From NCBI GenBank assembly GCA_014529385.2, contig CM043962.1, positions 52,037,905 through 52,101,904 on the forward strand: DNA of 64,000 nucleotides. The letters are read 5' to 3'. This DNA is from Adiantum capillus-veneris (taxonomy: Eukaryota > Streptophyta > Polypodiopsida > Polypodiales > Pteridaceae). Position numbers and translations under genes: made by a program. The notes under the pieces are model-generated. The model saw only the letters and a list, made by a program, of their open reading frames with translations. It was not told the origin of the DNA and did no database searches. This document shows, piece by piece, positions 37,809-50,679 of this stretch; the first letter of the stretch is position 1; each line of letters begins with the position of its first letter.

Positions 37809-39415
37809 TGTAATGGAATTTGCCTATTCAATTTGAGAGTAGCAGAATTTAATGAGAGTACTTTCAAGAAATGATTTTGTGAGCATAGCGGGTAGACATA
37901 ATTGAAGATAGCAACATGATTATAGCAATTAGTTAACTTGGCATAGACAATACTTTTGCAAGAGAGAGAATTTAGAGAACATGACAACAGTTGAGGACCG
38001 GATTTATGTGGAGCCGGTCCCCCCTCCAATAGGCATTTGTATTATGATTTCTCCCATAAAGGGAGACTTGTTACAATACATTCTTTGTGTTCCTTGTGAC
38101 CTAGGTGACGCAATGAAGATGGAAAGCTTGATGCATCACCATCATAGCATAACCTAAACTTGAAGAAAGCTTTAACTATACCAAGCCTCATTGCCAAGAC
38201 CTCAAACACCTTCGAAGGTGGAGAGAGCTAGCAGGGAATGAGGGTAGGGAAGAGGAAGAAGAAACATTTCATACGAGAAAGAGCTAGTTCCTCACTTATC
38301 ATAACTCTTGTGCTAGCATACATAATAGCATAGTAATGAAGAAGAAATAGATGGCAAGCTCAAGCATTGAAGCATGGCTCTTGGATGGATTTGCACTCCA
38401 TAGCCAAGAGTGTTGGTGTAGGCTCTCAACCTCTACTTGCTTGGAGAAGGAGAGGGAGTTCTTGCACTTTGCATAGTACACAATGAGAGTGTTTGTGGGT
38501 GAGTATACCCCCTAAGCACCCCCCTAGCTTGCTTGAGACGACCCCCCCTTGTAGCTCATGCTTGAAGCTCATTGGACCCCTCCAGGCCTAGCCAATCACA
38601 AGCAGGAGCCATTACAAGAAACATGGGTAGCCTTGGGACAAGTGTCCCCCTTTCCCCTTTGAGAGAGAGGACTTGATAAATGCAAAATCAATTAATTAAA
38701 TATCCTAAATTATCATTGGAGCCCTTGGGTGGCCAACCAATAGGCTTCAGGCACACCATGAGGGCAACATGGGGAGGAACTTGACAAGTGTCCTTGCTGC
38801 CTCTTCAAGCTAGGGCTTCCCTTGTGTGTGTGTGTATGTATTCTCTCTCATCCCCCCCCCCTTGTAGACTCGCCCCCCTCCTTGTAGGGATATTTTTGAC
38901 TTTGGATGAGCAAGACCCTTAGTCATCAAGCATGACTAAGCACTTGAAGTAGGGGGTGTTTCCACAAGCATCTCAGGCAAGCTTCTCAAGGCACCTCAAG
39001 CACCTTAATCATGCACCAAGTCAAGCACCTCAAGCATGGAGCCAGTCAATCACCTCAAGCATCTTAATCAAGCACCTCAAGCAGGACAAGCACCTCAAGC
39101 ACGACAAGCACCTTGAGCTTGGGCCGGGTTCCCACCTCAAGCTCAGCCCTAGCTTACCTAAGGTCAAAGGACTTTTACACACATTATTGGAGGTCTTCAA
39201 TGAAGCTAAACCTAAGGTCTTATGCTCCATTGGTTAGCCTTGCTCTTGATAGACCATCTCCCATTTGGGCCCCTTTACTATTGGCCCCGTGTTGAGATAG
39301 ATCTATAAGCACATATCTATATCTTAACACTTGTTCCCATTTATTCTCCCACATTAAGTGATCAATTTAATATGAGAAAATCATTTGGGTTGGTTAGATA
39401 TTAGATTTTATGACA
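37809..39415 (-). repeat. 5' LTR of the chromovirus (1,607 bp)
   Basis: Partner of 24,965-26,568, very similar. It is followed by the GAAAT target duplication at 39,416-39,420. Confidence 0.92.
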
Positions 39416-39420
39416 GAAAT

Positions 39421-41824
39421 GGATGTTAAATAGATAAGGAATATATGTAAATCTTTGAAAGACAAGAGGAAAAAATGATAGCCACATGAGAGCGAAAAGA
39501 AGCAACCATGTCACAAAGCTCTCACAAAGCTCAAGAGTAATCAATGAAGCAACACGATTAAAAGGAAGCTTCACTAGTGGAGCCAAACCAAATCCCTTCA
39601 ATTAGTTTAGGCACATTGGCGTTGGTTGACATAGTTTTCAAACCATTAGCCACTTTATTGCAAGTATATGAGGCTAAACTTAAGACCAAAGACCAATCAT
39701 ATGCTAGAGCAAAGATGGGTGGCATATCCCTATGCAAGAGTTGATAAAAGAGCTAACGTGAAAAAAACTAATGTGGATAGTGTGTTAAAAACTAATAGGG
39801 ACTGCATAATCTTTGATAGAACCTACCTAGACCCCACATCAGAACTAAACAAACGGCAAAGCGTTGAACTTGAGACACCTGAGAAAACCGATGAAACATC
39901 CCTTCAAACAAAATTCTAACCAAAACCACAAAGAAACATGGAAGTAGAAACTTAGCCACAAATAAATAATGAACCAAGAATACAACTTGACAATGATTGC
40001 AAATCGTCATTGAACCTCAAATTGATGACACCATGATGGCAAATACCACCAATGACAATAGGTCATATCTAATAGTCCCTATCCCATATATTTAAGAACC
40101 GTGGCCAGTTAATTATGGGAAGCCATTAGGAATGCACATAAGGGAGGTGCAACCTATGAATCCAACCCAATCCCTAGGATACACATGGAACACGAGCATC
40201 TAAACCTTGATATCAAAGTCTCTTTATGGTGACATGGGATCTATGGCTTTAAGGGAAAGCAAACCTTGCACCTTGAGAACCTTACCCTCTTACATAGGAA
40301 AACAAGAGATCAAATCTAAAGTAAGAGTCATACCATCACAATAGAGGACAATTCTTAAAATGTTTACTATTACAAGAATTGATGTCTACACCCATCCAAT
40401 GCACCATAATGCTAGTAGAGCTACTAAATATTAAATCATATATATGGTCCGAAGTGGATAAGAACTTGGAGAAAATGGGCATAAATTTTTTATTAAAAAC
40501 CATTGAAGCAAAATCCAAGGAAGGAAAATGGTCAAAACCAAAGAGCACCAATCCAGTGCCTATGAATAAAGTGGGAAAATATTGTAAAGGAGAAGTAGGA
40601 AATACTACCCTGCCAGTAGAATACGAGGAAAGGAAAAGTGATAGTTGTTCTAAATAATAGAGTAGAAATAGCCACATCCACAAAAGAAGTATGGGAGAAA
40701 AGGACAAAACTAGCATTCAAAAACACCCACATGAAAGTGTAGCTAGTAGATGGCTACATTGAAACGTCAATAGGAGTATTGGAGCAAATGGTAGTCACCT
40801 CATTTGGAATTGAATACGAGCATACAATTACCATAGTAGATTATGGGAAGGAAAATAATTTTAACATCAATTTGGGACATCCATCATGAGATAACTTAAA
40901 ATGATCTAAGATTGAAGTTATAACCACATCTACTTGAGGCATGATAAGAAAAATATTGGGGTGAACCTAAAAAACCACTCCTATAAAGATGTCACAAAGA
41001 TACTTGTTGAGGAATTAAATTCAAATTCCAAAGAAGCACCATAAATTTTTGCATGGATACAAAAAGAAAAAAGATTTGGATATGTGGCGCATCTGATTGT
41101 GGAAATCTATAAAGGGAAATTTGTATATTAGAGAGCACAGTAAAGGAAAAAACATATATTCCAAATCCCTTCTATGAATATCTTTTTGAACCCTTTGGAT
41201 GGGATTAGATACTTGCCACATTGGATGTATGGGTAAATGAGATAACTCCCACCAAGGTTTGTGATGAAGATGGATACAATATAATTTCCCTACAAATGTT
41301 TCAAATATTGCAGGAATATCGGAGTAACTCAAAAGAAGGTTGTATAGAAAACAAAACATTGTACATGCAGAGATATTATTTTCATAGATCTTTTTGAAGC
41401 AAAGGAAAATTTCTATACTCCCAATGAACATCCTCTTTTGTAGGTAGACACAAATGATAAGTGCATTAGAAACTGAGAACATTGTGTTGGGAAGAAGAGA
41501 AAAGTTCTATGATTTTCCAAACTACAAACCCAAATGCCAAGCATGATACACGGCAAAAAGAGCCACAAAAAAGAAGGACCCAATAGAAACCAATGCCGAC
41601 CCTAAAAGGGAAGACTCATTACCTAATGCTTGTAGGGGCAATAGACTTTGTGAAAGACAAAATCACAAAGAAGTATGGGATCTCCTTAGCTGAAGGGAAG
41701 AAAACAATGAGAAAAAAGTAAATAAACCTAAACCTAAACCAGCGAAGGAGAATGAGTCAAAAATGAAGAAAATAGAATGCAAAAAGAAATATGAAGAGAT
41801 GAAACAAACCTTGCAAGAGGTATG
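39421..41824 (+). pseudogene. Old Ty3 element: gag tail and protease remnant
   Basis: Continuation of the relic interrupted at 24,964. Around 40,740-40,890 a Ty3-like protease reads VDGYIETSIGVLEQMVVTSFGIEYEHTITIVD with the following INLGHPS, matching the flap and the ILGRP end of plant Ty3 proteases; the active-site region upstream is not clear. The rest (39,660-40,650 and 40,900-41,800) is degraded coding-type sequence with frequent stops. The insertion of the non-autonomous copia at 41,825 ends it. Confidence 0.45.
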
Positions 41825-42177
<353 letters not shown>

Positions 42178-42299
42178 TTCTCCCACTAAAGGTTGTGTGT
42201 CGATAAGTGGCGAGAAGAGCAGCCTACAACTCGTATGTATAAGAGATGAGAGAAGATGCCTTTCAACCTATCCCCACTCGCTCACTCCAAACACGTGAG

Positions 42300-43642
42300 T
42301 GCATCTATAATCGCTCTAGTGGAAATGCAACATGCATACCACTAGGGCTAGAGCCAAAATGACACTCCTGATGCAGGTATCGAGTGAGGACCTGCATGGC
42401 TCCACAATGCACAATGCCAGTGTCAGTCATTGCACAACTGATAACTCCCACTCCAAATGCACCAACCACTGATAACTCCCACTGCAAATGCACCAACCGC
42501 ATTAGCAAGATCAGGTCTTAAGACCAAAAGGTCAGACATGAGAGACCCAAAAGCCAACAAAACATGGACTATGTGTGCCAACCTATCCTTGTCAGCAACC
42601 TCAATGCCACATGCATCCTTATCAGGAACCACATGATTGTGCATCACCATGTCAGCATCGTCTGGCAAAGGCATATCTTCTTTGCAAAACCAAAAAATAG
42701 GCACCACTGTAATCACACACAGTGGTCTAAAGGACACTATCGCCCTCAAACATATCAAACGTATCATAGAACAATGCATCGGTCTATGGCTCAACTGATG
42801 TCACCTCAACTGATGACTGACCAAGCTGTGCATCCCCAGAGATACCACTATCTGCGTGAACGTCACCAGAAGACAAATGCACAACCTGCTCTCCATGCAA
42901 CACATTCGCAAAAGAGACACGCCTTGTCTCTCGCTCCAAATATGGCTGCAAATACATAGATACTACACCATCTCATGTGTCAAAAATATGCAAAGTGTAT
43001 ACCAGACCACTCCTAGCACCTTTGTCTATCACCAATGATCCCCTATGCATTGGAAATGACTGCTCTCCAAGTAGTACACAATGTCCACTACTTTGCAACT
43101 GACGCACTGAAATGAGACTCTGAATGAGTCCTGGTACATAACATACAGCTTGTAGCGTAAGCAATGTACCACTAGGTAAACACATGCATACATCTCCACC
43201 ACCCTCTATGGCATATCCTGAACCATCACCAAATTGCACACAACCAAGTCTCCCACTAGAGAAAGAGAAAAACAAACCACAACATGGACTCACGTAAAAA
43301 ACTACATGCTCGTCTAGTAGAAAACGTGTTAGACAATGTGCTATCCCAAGACACAAAGTAGTATGAAGGGAAGCTAGACTCAAAAATGACATGCCCGTCA
43401 CATGCATACTCTCTAGCATCTGTCCTCATAGTAGCACCATGCATCTGCCTCTTGCACTGCCTCATACGCCTAAAGCAACGATGCCTAATATGCCCATCGT
43501 GGCCGCAGTGCCAACATGTCAGTTGCGATCGTGAGCGAGAATCACCTCTAACCTGAAGTGTCTCCATATCCATGCCAAAACTATGGCAAACAATGCTCAA
43601 GATCACAAGACTCTCCCACCCAAGAGAAAACCATTGTCTCAA
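42300..43642 (-). pseudogene. Copia gag-protease and RT/RNase H remnant (internally deleted)
   Basis: The zinc knuckle CWHCGHDGHIRHRC (near 43,500), a protease-like DEH in place of DSG, then SSGRLGCVQ, YVPGLIQSLISVRQLQSSG and GSLVIDKGARSG are readable before a stop at 42,973. The part further downstream reads LMSDLLVLRPDLANAVGAFAVG. It contains an extra 33-base tandem duplication (GCATTTGCAGTGGGAGTTAT type, near 42,435-42,500) that copy A lacks. The downstream deletion ends match copy A. It encodes no functional enzyme. Confidence 0.75.
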
Positions 43643-43649
43643 GCAAAGA

Positions 43650-45440
43650 AGGTGAGCTAACGGTCAAGCTCACTAGCCTATGCAATAGGCATACATATCT
43701 GGCAAAATTTTGGCAGAGTCTCCTCTGTAAGTGGAACAAAAAATTCAACAGTAAATCGCAATGGAGACAACAACAAATGCCCAAATGGTGAATCCGGGAA
43801 TGTACTTGTCTGGAATCACCGCACAAAGTCATACACTGAGCCAAACCGCTCTAGCTGAAGTATCATTCAGCGGTGCCACAAATGAAATACATATGTGAGT
43901 GAAAAATTGATGCCAAAATGTGCCAATGAATGAACAATTTGCCAGATAACCGTAGCATACACAACCTGTGTAAAAGTGGGAGTCAAAACTCAACCACTAT
44001 CAAGAGTAACAAGAATTGTACTTGTAGAGTAACACAAGCTCGTGTATGGCTGAAAAATATGGCTGCAAATCAGCCCCAAAACAGCCCCAAATATAGCTCT
44101 CAAATAGCTGAAGAAATAGGTTACAACTGTGCCGCAAATTAGCTTACAAGTGAGCCATACATAGGCACCTGCAAAGGGGGAACGACGGCTGAAAAATTCA
44201 GCTCACAAATTATCCTCAAACCTGCATGTAAACTTGTCAATGTGAGAGCTAAGCTCGATCATAAACTATGGTGAACTGAAAAATTTAGCTCACAAATGAC
44301 CCTCAAACTTGCCTGTAAACCTGTCAATGTGAGAGCTAAGCTCGATCACAAACTATGGCAAGTAAACCCCAGCCACTATAAGCATACACAAAGCAAAAGC
44401 TCAAGACACCTGCTGTGTTGTAAATGGTATGCAAGCCAAAACACTATAGAAGATGTCCTCAATTGCAAATGGCAACACCTGTGGGAGTACTAGACTCAAC
44501 CTGTAGTAGCTGGGAGTCAAAACTAGAAGCTCCAAATGACCGAGCACTCACAACTCAAGACCAAAAATGCAGAGCAAAACATGCCCACGATGCACCAACC
44601 CGAAGGGAAAACACTACACGCAAATCCTGAGTGCTACAAGCAATCGCAATCTCAATCGCACCAACAATGCGCATTAAATTGTTGGAAAAATGTCACCAGA
44701 GTTTTGTCAGCAAAATGGCTACAAAACCAGTAACCAAAGTGACTGCATGCTCAAAACCATGAGCAAACAAAGCGCACCAAACCGCACTCCAAATGCACGC
44801 ACCAATCTCCACACTTTGCATACATCATTGCAAACACTTGCAAATCTAGTACACAAATACCTGCTCTACCTGTGATTGCCAAAAAAAATGCTCGAGGCAT
44901 ACATTGCGGAGCTCAGATTGCAATCACATGAGTCTCCTTGAGCATTTGACCACACACATCATACATCGTATCCTCCCACCTTTGAGTAAACTTGCAGCCA
45001 ATACCACTCTCACATCCGAGAGCAAACCATGTGTGGAATCCTCGAGACACAATAAACAGCTCCTTCTGCAAAAAATTCAAAGGTCAAAATCAGTCCACAT
45101 GTACATCAACATTGCGTCCAAAGCGTGCAAAAACCCTACGTTACACCCTAACCTTGCATAAATCGCATTCTGTATGCAAAAGTTCTGCAAAAAACATTGT
45201 TTTGGAGCTCAAAAAATGTGCGGAAATGAAAATCTGCATTCCTCCTGCAAGTATGGTTGCAAAAAATCATACACACTTGCAATACACCCTCCTCTCAAGC
45301 TTGAGAATGTCCCTCAGGCTTCCATGAGCACAGATCTAGTGGTTGCTCATCACCAATCTCAAGCTTCCACCGAAAATGTGCTCACCATAGCCGAAAGCTC
45401 ACTTCTCTGTAGCACTCCATCTATCGCAAAGCCAAATCTC
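43650..45440 (-). other. Long leader of copia copy B
   Basis: About 1.8 kb of A-rich DNA between the 5' LTR and gag, with no convincing open frame. A pair of related stretches (TTTAGCTCACAAAT..CTGTCAATGTGAGAGCTAAGCTCGATCA) repeats at about 44,195 and 44,285. No primer-binding site resembling a tRNA 3' end is seen next to the LTR. Confidence 0.5.
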
Positions 45441-45470
45441 TGGATCGTAGGCGTGCATATGTGCAACGAA

Positions 45471-45550
<80 letters not shown>

Positions 45551-45725
45551 ACGACACAGGGATGTGGGGTGGAGCTTCCAAAACTCATTGTATGAGTACA
45601 ATGTGAGAATAAGTGAGCTCTTTATTCTTTGTATGTATAAAGAATAAGGAGATAAATATGGGCGGTCGAACATTGGCCGGCGAACACGGGTAAAGCACGG
45701 TGAGGCACACCGCCTTTACCTAACA
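45441..45725 (-). repeat. 5' LTR of copia copy B (285 bp)
   Basis: Starts TGTTAGGTAAAG at 45,725. Its GA tract (45,475-45,549) is about half as long as that of the 3' LTR. Its last ten bases (TTCCTTCACA) are missing compared with the 3' LTR, which would remove the end that adjoins the primer site. Confidence 0.8.
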
Positions 45726-47260
45726 ATATGGATGACAGAAATGGAAAGCAAGGAGGACACTCTCACAGATCGAATCAATGTTCCATCCCACTACAAAAAG
45801 TACACGATTTAGGATAGATAGATTGTCATACAACAACCCATGCAAGAAGTGAAAGAACCAGGGACATCATACGATGGGCTAGAAAAAGGCAAAAAGTCCA
45901 CTTAGTAGGACCGGGGGAAGAGCCAGTATACATTGCAACAATTGACCAATCCCGGAAGAAGTAGAAATATTGATTTTGATACTTAAAGAGTATAGAGATG
46001 TGTCTTTCTGGTCTTAAAAGGAACTCAAAGGAGTGGACCCTAACATTTTTCAACATACCATCCCTCTTAAGAGCAATGCTAAGCCCAATAGACAACGTCC
46101 ATACATTTACAACAAAGTGCTCGCGAGGAAAAACAAGGAAGAGATAGAATAAATGAAAGAGGCGGAGTTCAATTATAAAATTGAGCACATGGATTGGGTT
46201 TCACCTGTTGTAGTGGTAGCCAAGAAAAATGGGAAACTTAGAATGTGCATGAACCTCAAAAAGGTCAATGTTGCCACCATTAGAGACAAGTATCCTCCTC
46301 CTATTACAAATAATATGTTAGAAAGAGTGGCAAGCAAAGAAGTATACAACTTTTTAGATGGATTTTTGGGCTATAACCAATTGGCTATTAAATCCAAAGA
46401 CCAATGTATAAAATATTTTTCCTTAGAATGGGACATATATGCTTATCGAGCTATGCTATTTGGCTTGACTACTACTGCTCTTGCCACCTTTCAACGATTG
46501 ATGAGCTCTGCATTATGACAATATCGACATATATTCTTAGAGATCTATATAGACAACTTGTGTGCTCATTAATTGCTGCAACAAGACCACATCAAACACT
46601 TGGAAAAGGTATTTCAAAAGTGTGGAACCTACAGGATTTTCCTGAACCGAAGAAGTGCATTTTCATGGTGCGACATGGTAAAATCCTTGGCCACATTATG
46701 TCAAAAAATGTCATATCCCCAGATCTAGAAACGATCCAGGTGATAGTGAATTTTCCTCGACCTACCACAGAGGGAAGTAAAAATCTTCATGGGCCGCTTT
46801 GGATATTATCGATGATTTGTCTACATGTATACAATTCCTACACAACCCCTTATCCAAGTGATTACAAACTTTGAGTGGACCAAAGGGTGTGAAACAACTT
46901 TTCAAAATCTGGAACTACATCATTTATGCTCCAATCATGAAAAATTTTGATTGGACAAAACTCTTTCATGTCCACATTGGTGCATGAGCTTATGCTATAG
47001 AGTGCATATTGACCCAACCAGGCGAGGGTAACATGGATTTTCTCATTTGTTACCCCATTAGGTGATTGAATCGCACTAAAAATAATTATGCAACCACCAA
47101 GAGATAAGGGTGGAATAATCTACGCAACAAAAAATCTTCTACACTATTTATAGGCTAGTCACTTCACATTCTTTGTAGATTATTAGGCCCTAATGTACTT
47201 CTACACTACTTATAGACTAGTCACTTCACATTCTTTGTAGATCATTAGGCTCTACTGCCA
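45726..47260 (+). pseudogene. Old Ty3 element: RT and RNase H remnant
   Basis: RT reads MDWVSPVVVVAKKNGKLRMC, NLKKVN and DKYPPPIT, then FLDGFLGYNQLAIK, AMLFGLTTTALATFQRLM, and a catalytic region with IYIDNLCAH, where the last Asp of the DD pair is Asn. After a frame change it continues with KILGHIMSKN and, near 46,950, HVHIGA..LTQPGEGNMDF (RNase H). Stops lie at 46,516 and later. It matches a Ty3-type Pol different from the chromovirus in this window. Confidence 0.7.
47136..47259. repeat. 62-bp tandem duplication
   Basis: Two copies of CTTCTACACTA(T/C)TTATAG.CTAG..CATTCTTTGTAGAT.ATTAGG at 47,136 and 47,198, with a few differences. It lies at the end of the Ty3 remnant. Confidence 0.85.
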
Positions 47261-47583
47261 TATTTCCGGTCCAAGACCTCCAACTTTGAGCACACATCCT
47301 TCATGGTAGACCATGGTTGGAGAATAAACGAAAGCATAGGTTTCTAGATCCGCCATCCAACGGGTGGCCTCTCACCCTTGGACAAGCAACATGTCCGCGA
47401 CCTAATTTCTTCTATTCTTCACCTAAAAAGTGATGTACTCACTCAAAAACCGATGAAAACATAAAAAAAAGATAAATGTAACCTTGGATGTAGCTTCAAG
47501 TGAAGACCCAAAACTAGCATGAAAAAAATGATTTCTTTTAGTCTGCAAAGCATCAAAAGCCCCACTTGAGGGGCACATATCCA
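47260..47583. other. End of the Ty3 relic or flank, no gene
   Basis: Possible tail of the relic Pol (a few codon-like stretches) but with no readable motif. No 3' LTR could be identified. Confidence 0.3.
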
Positions 47584-47806
47584 ATAATAGGAGATGTGTC
47601 AACAAGTGCTAGCTCAGTTGATAGAGCAATAGCCTCTTGTGGCTAAGGACTTGGATTCATACCCCCTTGATAGCTCGTGTGGCATGTACTAGTTTATATG
47701 ATGTGTTGACCAACCTTATCTGGCTAGGATGCTCCACCTCACGGAGTCGGGTGTATGATGTAATTTCAAGTTCTTACTTTCTCTAAAAGATAATAGGAGA
47801 TATGTG
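47584..47806 (+). mobile_element. tRNA-derived SINE with target-site duplication
   Basis: The body (47,599-47,789, about 191 bp) begins near AAGTGCTAGCTCAGTTGATAG, which has the pol III box A shape TAGCTCAGTTG.TAGAGC. It continues through a tRNA-like anticodon stem (TAGCC..GGCTA) and a box-B-like GGATTCATACC. The rest is unrelated to tRNA and ends with TTTCTCTAAAAG. It is flanked by ATAATAGGAGATGTG (47,584-47,598) and ATAATAGGAGATATGTG (47,790-47,806), a 15-17 base duplication typical of LINE-mediated insertion. The acceptor stem cannot form, so it is not a functional tRNA gene. The SINE family is not identified. Confidence 0.65.
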
Positions 47807-48434
47807 ACCTTTGAGATTTCTTCTCCGAGGCATCAAACAAAAAACTCAAAAATGGGTGGTCTTATTGATATTGCCCATTACTAAGCACACCTACACGATA
47901 TCAGATATGGGCCAAAATATGTACCTAGCTTGAGTAACATGACATAGATTTTGAACATACATAGAAGATGCATGCCACAGTGCTAAATCATCTTCATGCC
48001 AAAATATAAAGTGGATTGCATTTTGTAACTCAAAACATTTCAGTTTTTACAAAGCATAGCATGAAGTTTTGCAAACACCCTTACTGTTCACCGCATATTG
48101 GGGGGGAAGAATCTAAAAGGACTCTCCCTTTTCTATTTGTTTGCCATAGCACTAAGGAAAGAAAAAGAGGAAAGATTTTTCCTCTCTTCTCTTTTCCAGT
48201 TGAATCCCAAGCAAGCATCTTCCAAGATTCTCTCTATTAGAAATGGATAGTTATGCTTGTTAAAGTTGGCTAGCTTGTCCTTTAAAAGGAGGTGATATTT
48301 TTTGTACATATTTGTTGTACAACATGCTCCTTGCTTTTCTTGCTTTGGCCATCTTCTTCCACTTTGGGCATCTTCACATGGACGAAAATAGTGACAACTA
48401 CAGTAAAGTTGTCATTATGGACCTCCCTGGATCT

Positions 48435-48560
48435 CCTTATCAAGCAATTCTTTGAGTTAAATTTGTTGTTTGGAACACAAAGAGGATTTCATTATCCCCT
48501 TATCAAGCAATTCTTTGAGTTAAACTTGCTGTTTGGAACACAAAGAGGATTTCATAAAGT
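48435..48560. repeat. 63-bp tandem duplication
   Basis: CCTTATCAAGCAATTCTTTG...CAAAGAGGATTTCAT repeated at 48,435 and 48,498, with two or three differences. Confidence 0.9.
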
Positions 48561-49327
48561 CTCTCTGCTTTGAAGTATGTAGTTCTCCACTACACAAGTG
48601 ATGCCAATTGCCTCGTGAGCACATCCATTAGTGTCATGACTTTTTTTTTGGGCTTGCTTTGAACAATTTTGGTTATTCTTTGTAGTCTTTGCACCTTATG
48701 TCTAGGCAGTGTCGATTGCTTTTTCTTTTAAACCTACTTACTCTATAAATTGTTTACTCTATTGGCAATGTTAATTGATTTTGGTTTCTCATCCTATGCC
48801 TTGCAAACAACATACCTACCTTTTGCATGTATTGCAAACCTCTCTTGCCACATGTGATCGAGCCTTTGCTATGCATAACTTGCACATGTTACAACAACAA
48901 TAATTTTAGCCATTGAACCTTGCAAAAAAAAAAAAGGCTTCAGGCCTTGAATTCATTTAAGTGAGAATCACACACCAATTGTGTTTGTTTTGAAACCTTT
49001 CATATACTTCCACTTGTGAAAGGCCCTATGAAATCCATAGTTAATGCTTAAGAAATGCTCATAGCTTTAAATGTTTCCCCCTTTCATTTTGTTTGGAAAT
49101 CCCTGCATTCCTTGACCTAACATTTAGTGATAACTTTATGAATCTTCTTTTCATAATTCTGCAAAATTTTCTCTTGTTCTCTCCTCTCTCCATAACCTTT
49201 GTATGCTGACTCTTTGTCTTTGATTCTTTACATTACTACTCTTAAGTTAAGTGTATTTGGGTGGTACACAATCTACCATACTTGGGTGATAGAAAGGTTA
49301 TTTGTCTTCCTACTTTATACACCCCCT

Positions 49328-49329
49328 AT

Positions 49330-49361
<32 letters not shown>

Positions 49362-49371
49362 AGAGAGAGAT
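49328..49371. repeat. GA-rich microsatellite
   Basis: About 20 imperfect GA units. Confidence 0.85.
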
Positions 49372-50094
49372 CTTGCACCACATAAAGTTTTTGAAATTTT
49401 ACAAGTAATAACTCCTGTTAACATGCACCTCACAAACTTGTAGGTATATGTTCTTGTGCCAATATGTGTGTGTGCAAGCGTGCACACGAAGTGGATCACA
49501 GTACCTTATTTAAGCGCTAACATTTTATATTTAGTTTGCATAAAACATTCACTTTGTTCCAAAGTCAATGTACAGCATAAACATTTGTATATGCACATCA
49601 CTCTGTTTTGTAGTCTATGGCCATATGTAGAGCATCTCATTGCCTCCTTTATTTACACCAAGAAAAGCAAAGAAAGCCCTAACGATGACTTAGCACGTAG
49701 TCTTTTGTCATATTGTATAAGAGCTTTTCTATACAAATCTTGTACATCACAGACAGAAACTTATTTTGGTATTACACTAGTGCCATGGGCATATCACCAT
49801 TGTATATGTAAGATTCCACATAATGGTACATTTCTTAATCACAGAAGTCTCCCGGATTCTTGCTTGTTGCCTTACGTAGTTGCACTTCTATCCTTGGCCT
49901 GTTTCAATTAGCACCTTTCTCGTTATCCCTTGCATCTTGTGTCCTCATCTTTATATAATGATCGAATAACATTCTCATGCTTCTGTTTCACTTCCTGTTC
50001 TTGGCATTCTTAGAAAAATTGCAGTAAAGCTTACTCACTTGGTAAAAGAACCCAATCATGCATCTTTGGGGTGGCGATGCCTGACAATTACCCA

Positions 50095-50330
50095 CCTTGG
50101 AAAGAGGCCAAACCACATGTCTCCTTTCTGCACAATTCGGTTTGGTACACTTCTTTACATCATGGGTGAGCGCAAAGGAACTCTATCTCAACCTTCCTTA
50201 GCATACAAGTTACCTTGGAAAGAGGCCAAACCACATGTCTCCTTTCTGCACAATTCGGTTTGGTACACTTCTTTACATCATGGGTGAGAGCAAAGGAACT
50301 CTATCTCAACCTTCCTTAGCATACAAGTAT
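50095..50330. repeat. 118-bp tandem duplication
   Basis: Starts with CCTTGGAAAGAGGCCAAACC at 50,095 and 50,213. The two copies differ by one base (GAGCGCAAAG against GAGAGCAAAG) over most of the length. Such identity suggests a very recent event. Confidence 0.92.
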
Positions 50331-50679
50331 GCTAAGGACGGTTAGCAAAATCTTGCACCTATAAGGAACTTGCCCACGCCACAAGGAAACAGCTAAGCCC
50401 TTCCTGTAAACATACCAACCTTTGATGTGGGAAGACTATGTCTTTTCCCATTCTTTGTGCCACTACATTTTATCGTGTTGCCAATTTGGGTGTGTCGTAT
50501 CGCCCGAAAAGCAGGTCCCTAAATATCCAATGAAGATAGCTTTTCCTAAGTTGCCCGCACATTTCAGTTTATGAACAAATTATGCTGTGCAGACTGAGGG
50601 CCATGCATGTTGATGCAGATGGCAACAATTTTTGGCATACCTTTTATGTGTTCAGCGCCACTTGAGCCAATAAATATGT

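Larger units (their letters stand above)
47807..50679. other. Low-content DNA between the SINE and the PPR gene
   Basis: AT-rich, with no supported gene. Plus-strand frames (up to 151 codons at 49,456-49,911) show no recognisable motif. It contains two tandem duplications and one GA tract listed separately, and probably the 3' untranslated region of the PPR gene. Confidence 0.4.

Noticed and set aside
47606-47690. A tRNA gene
   Set aside because: D-arm and anticodon-like stem can form, but the acceptor stem and a proper T-arm do not, and the segment is the head of a duplication-flanked SINE.
49456-49911. A 151-codon host gene on plus
   Set aside because: No recognisable domain, unusual composition and no neighbouring support; probably chance in AT-rich DNA.
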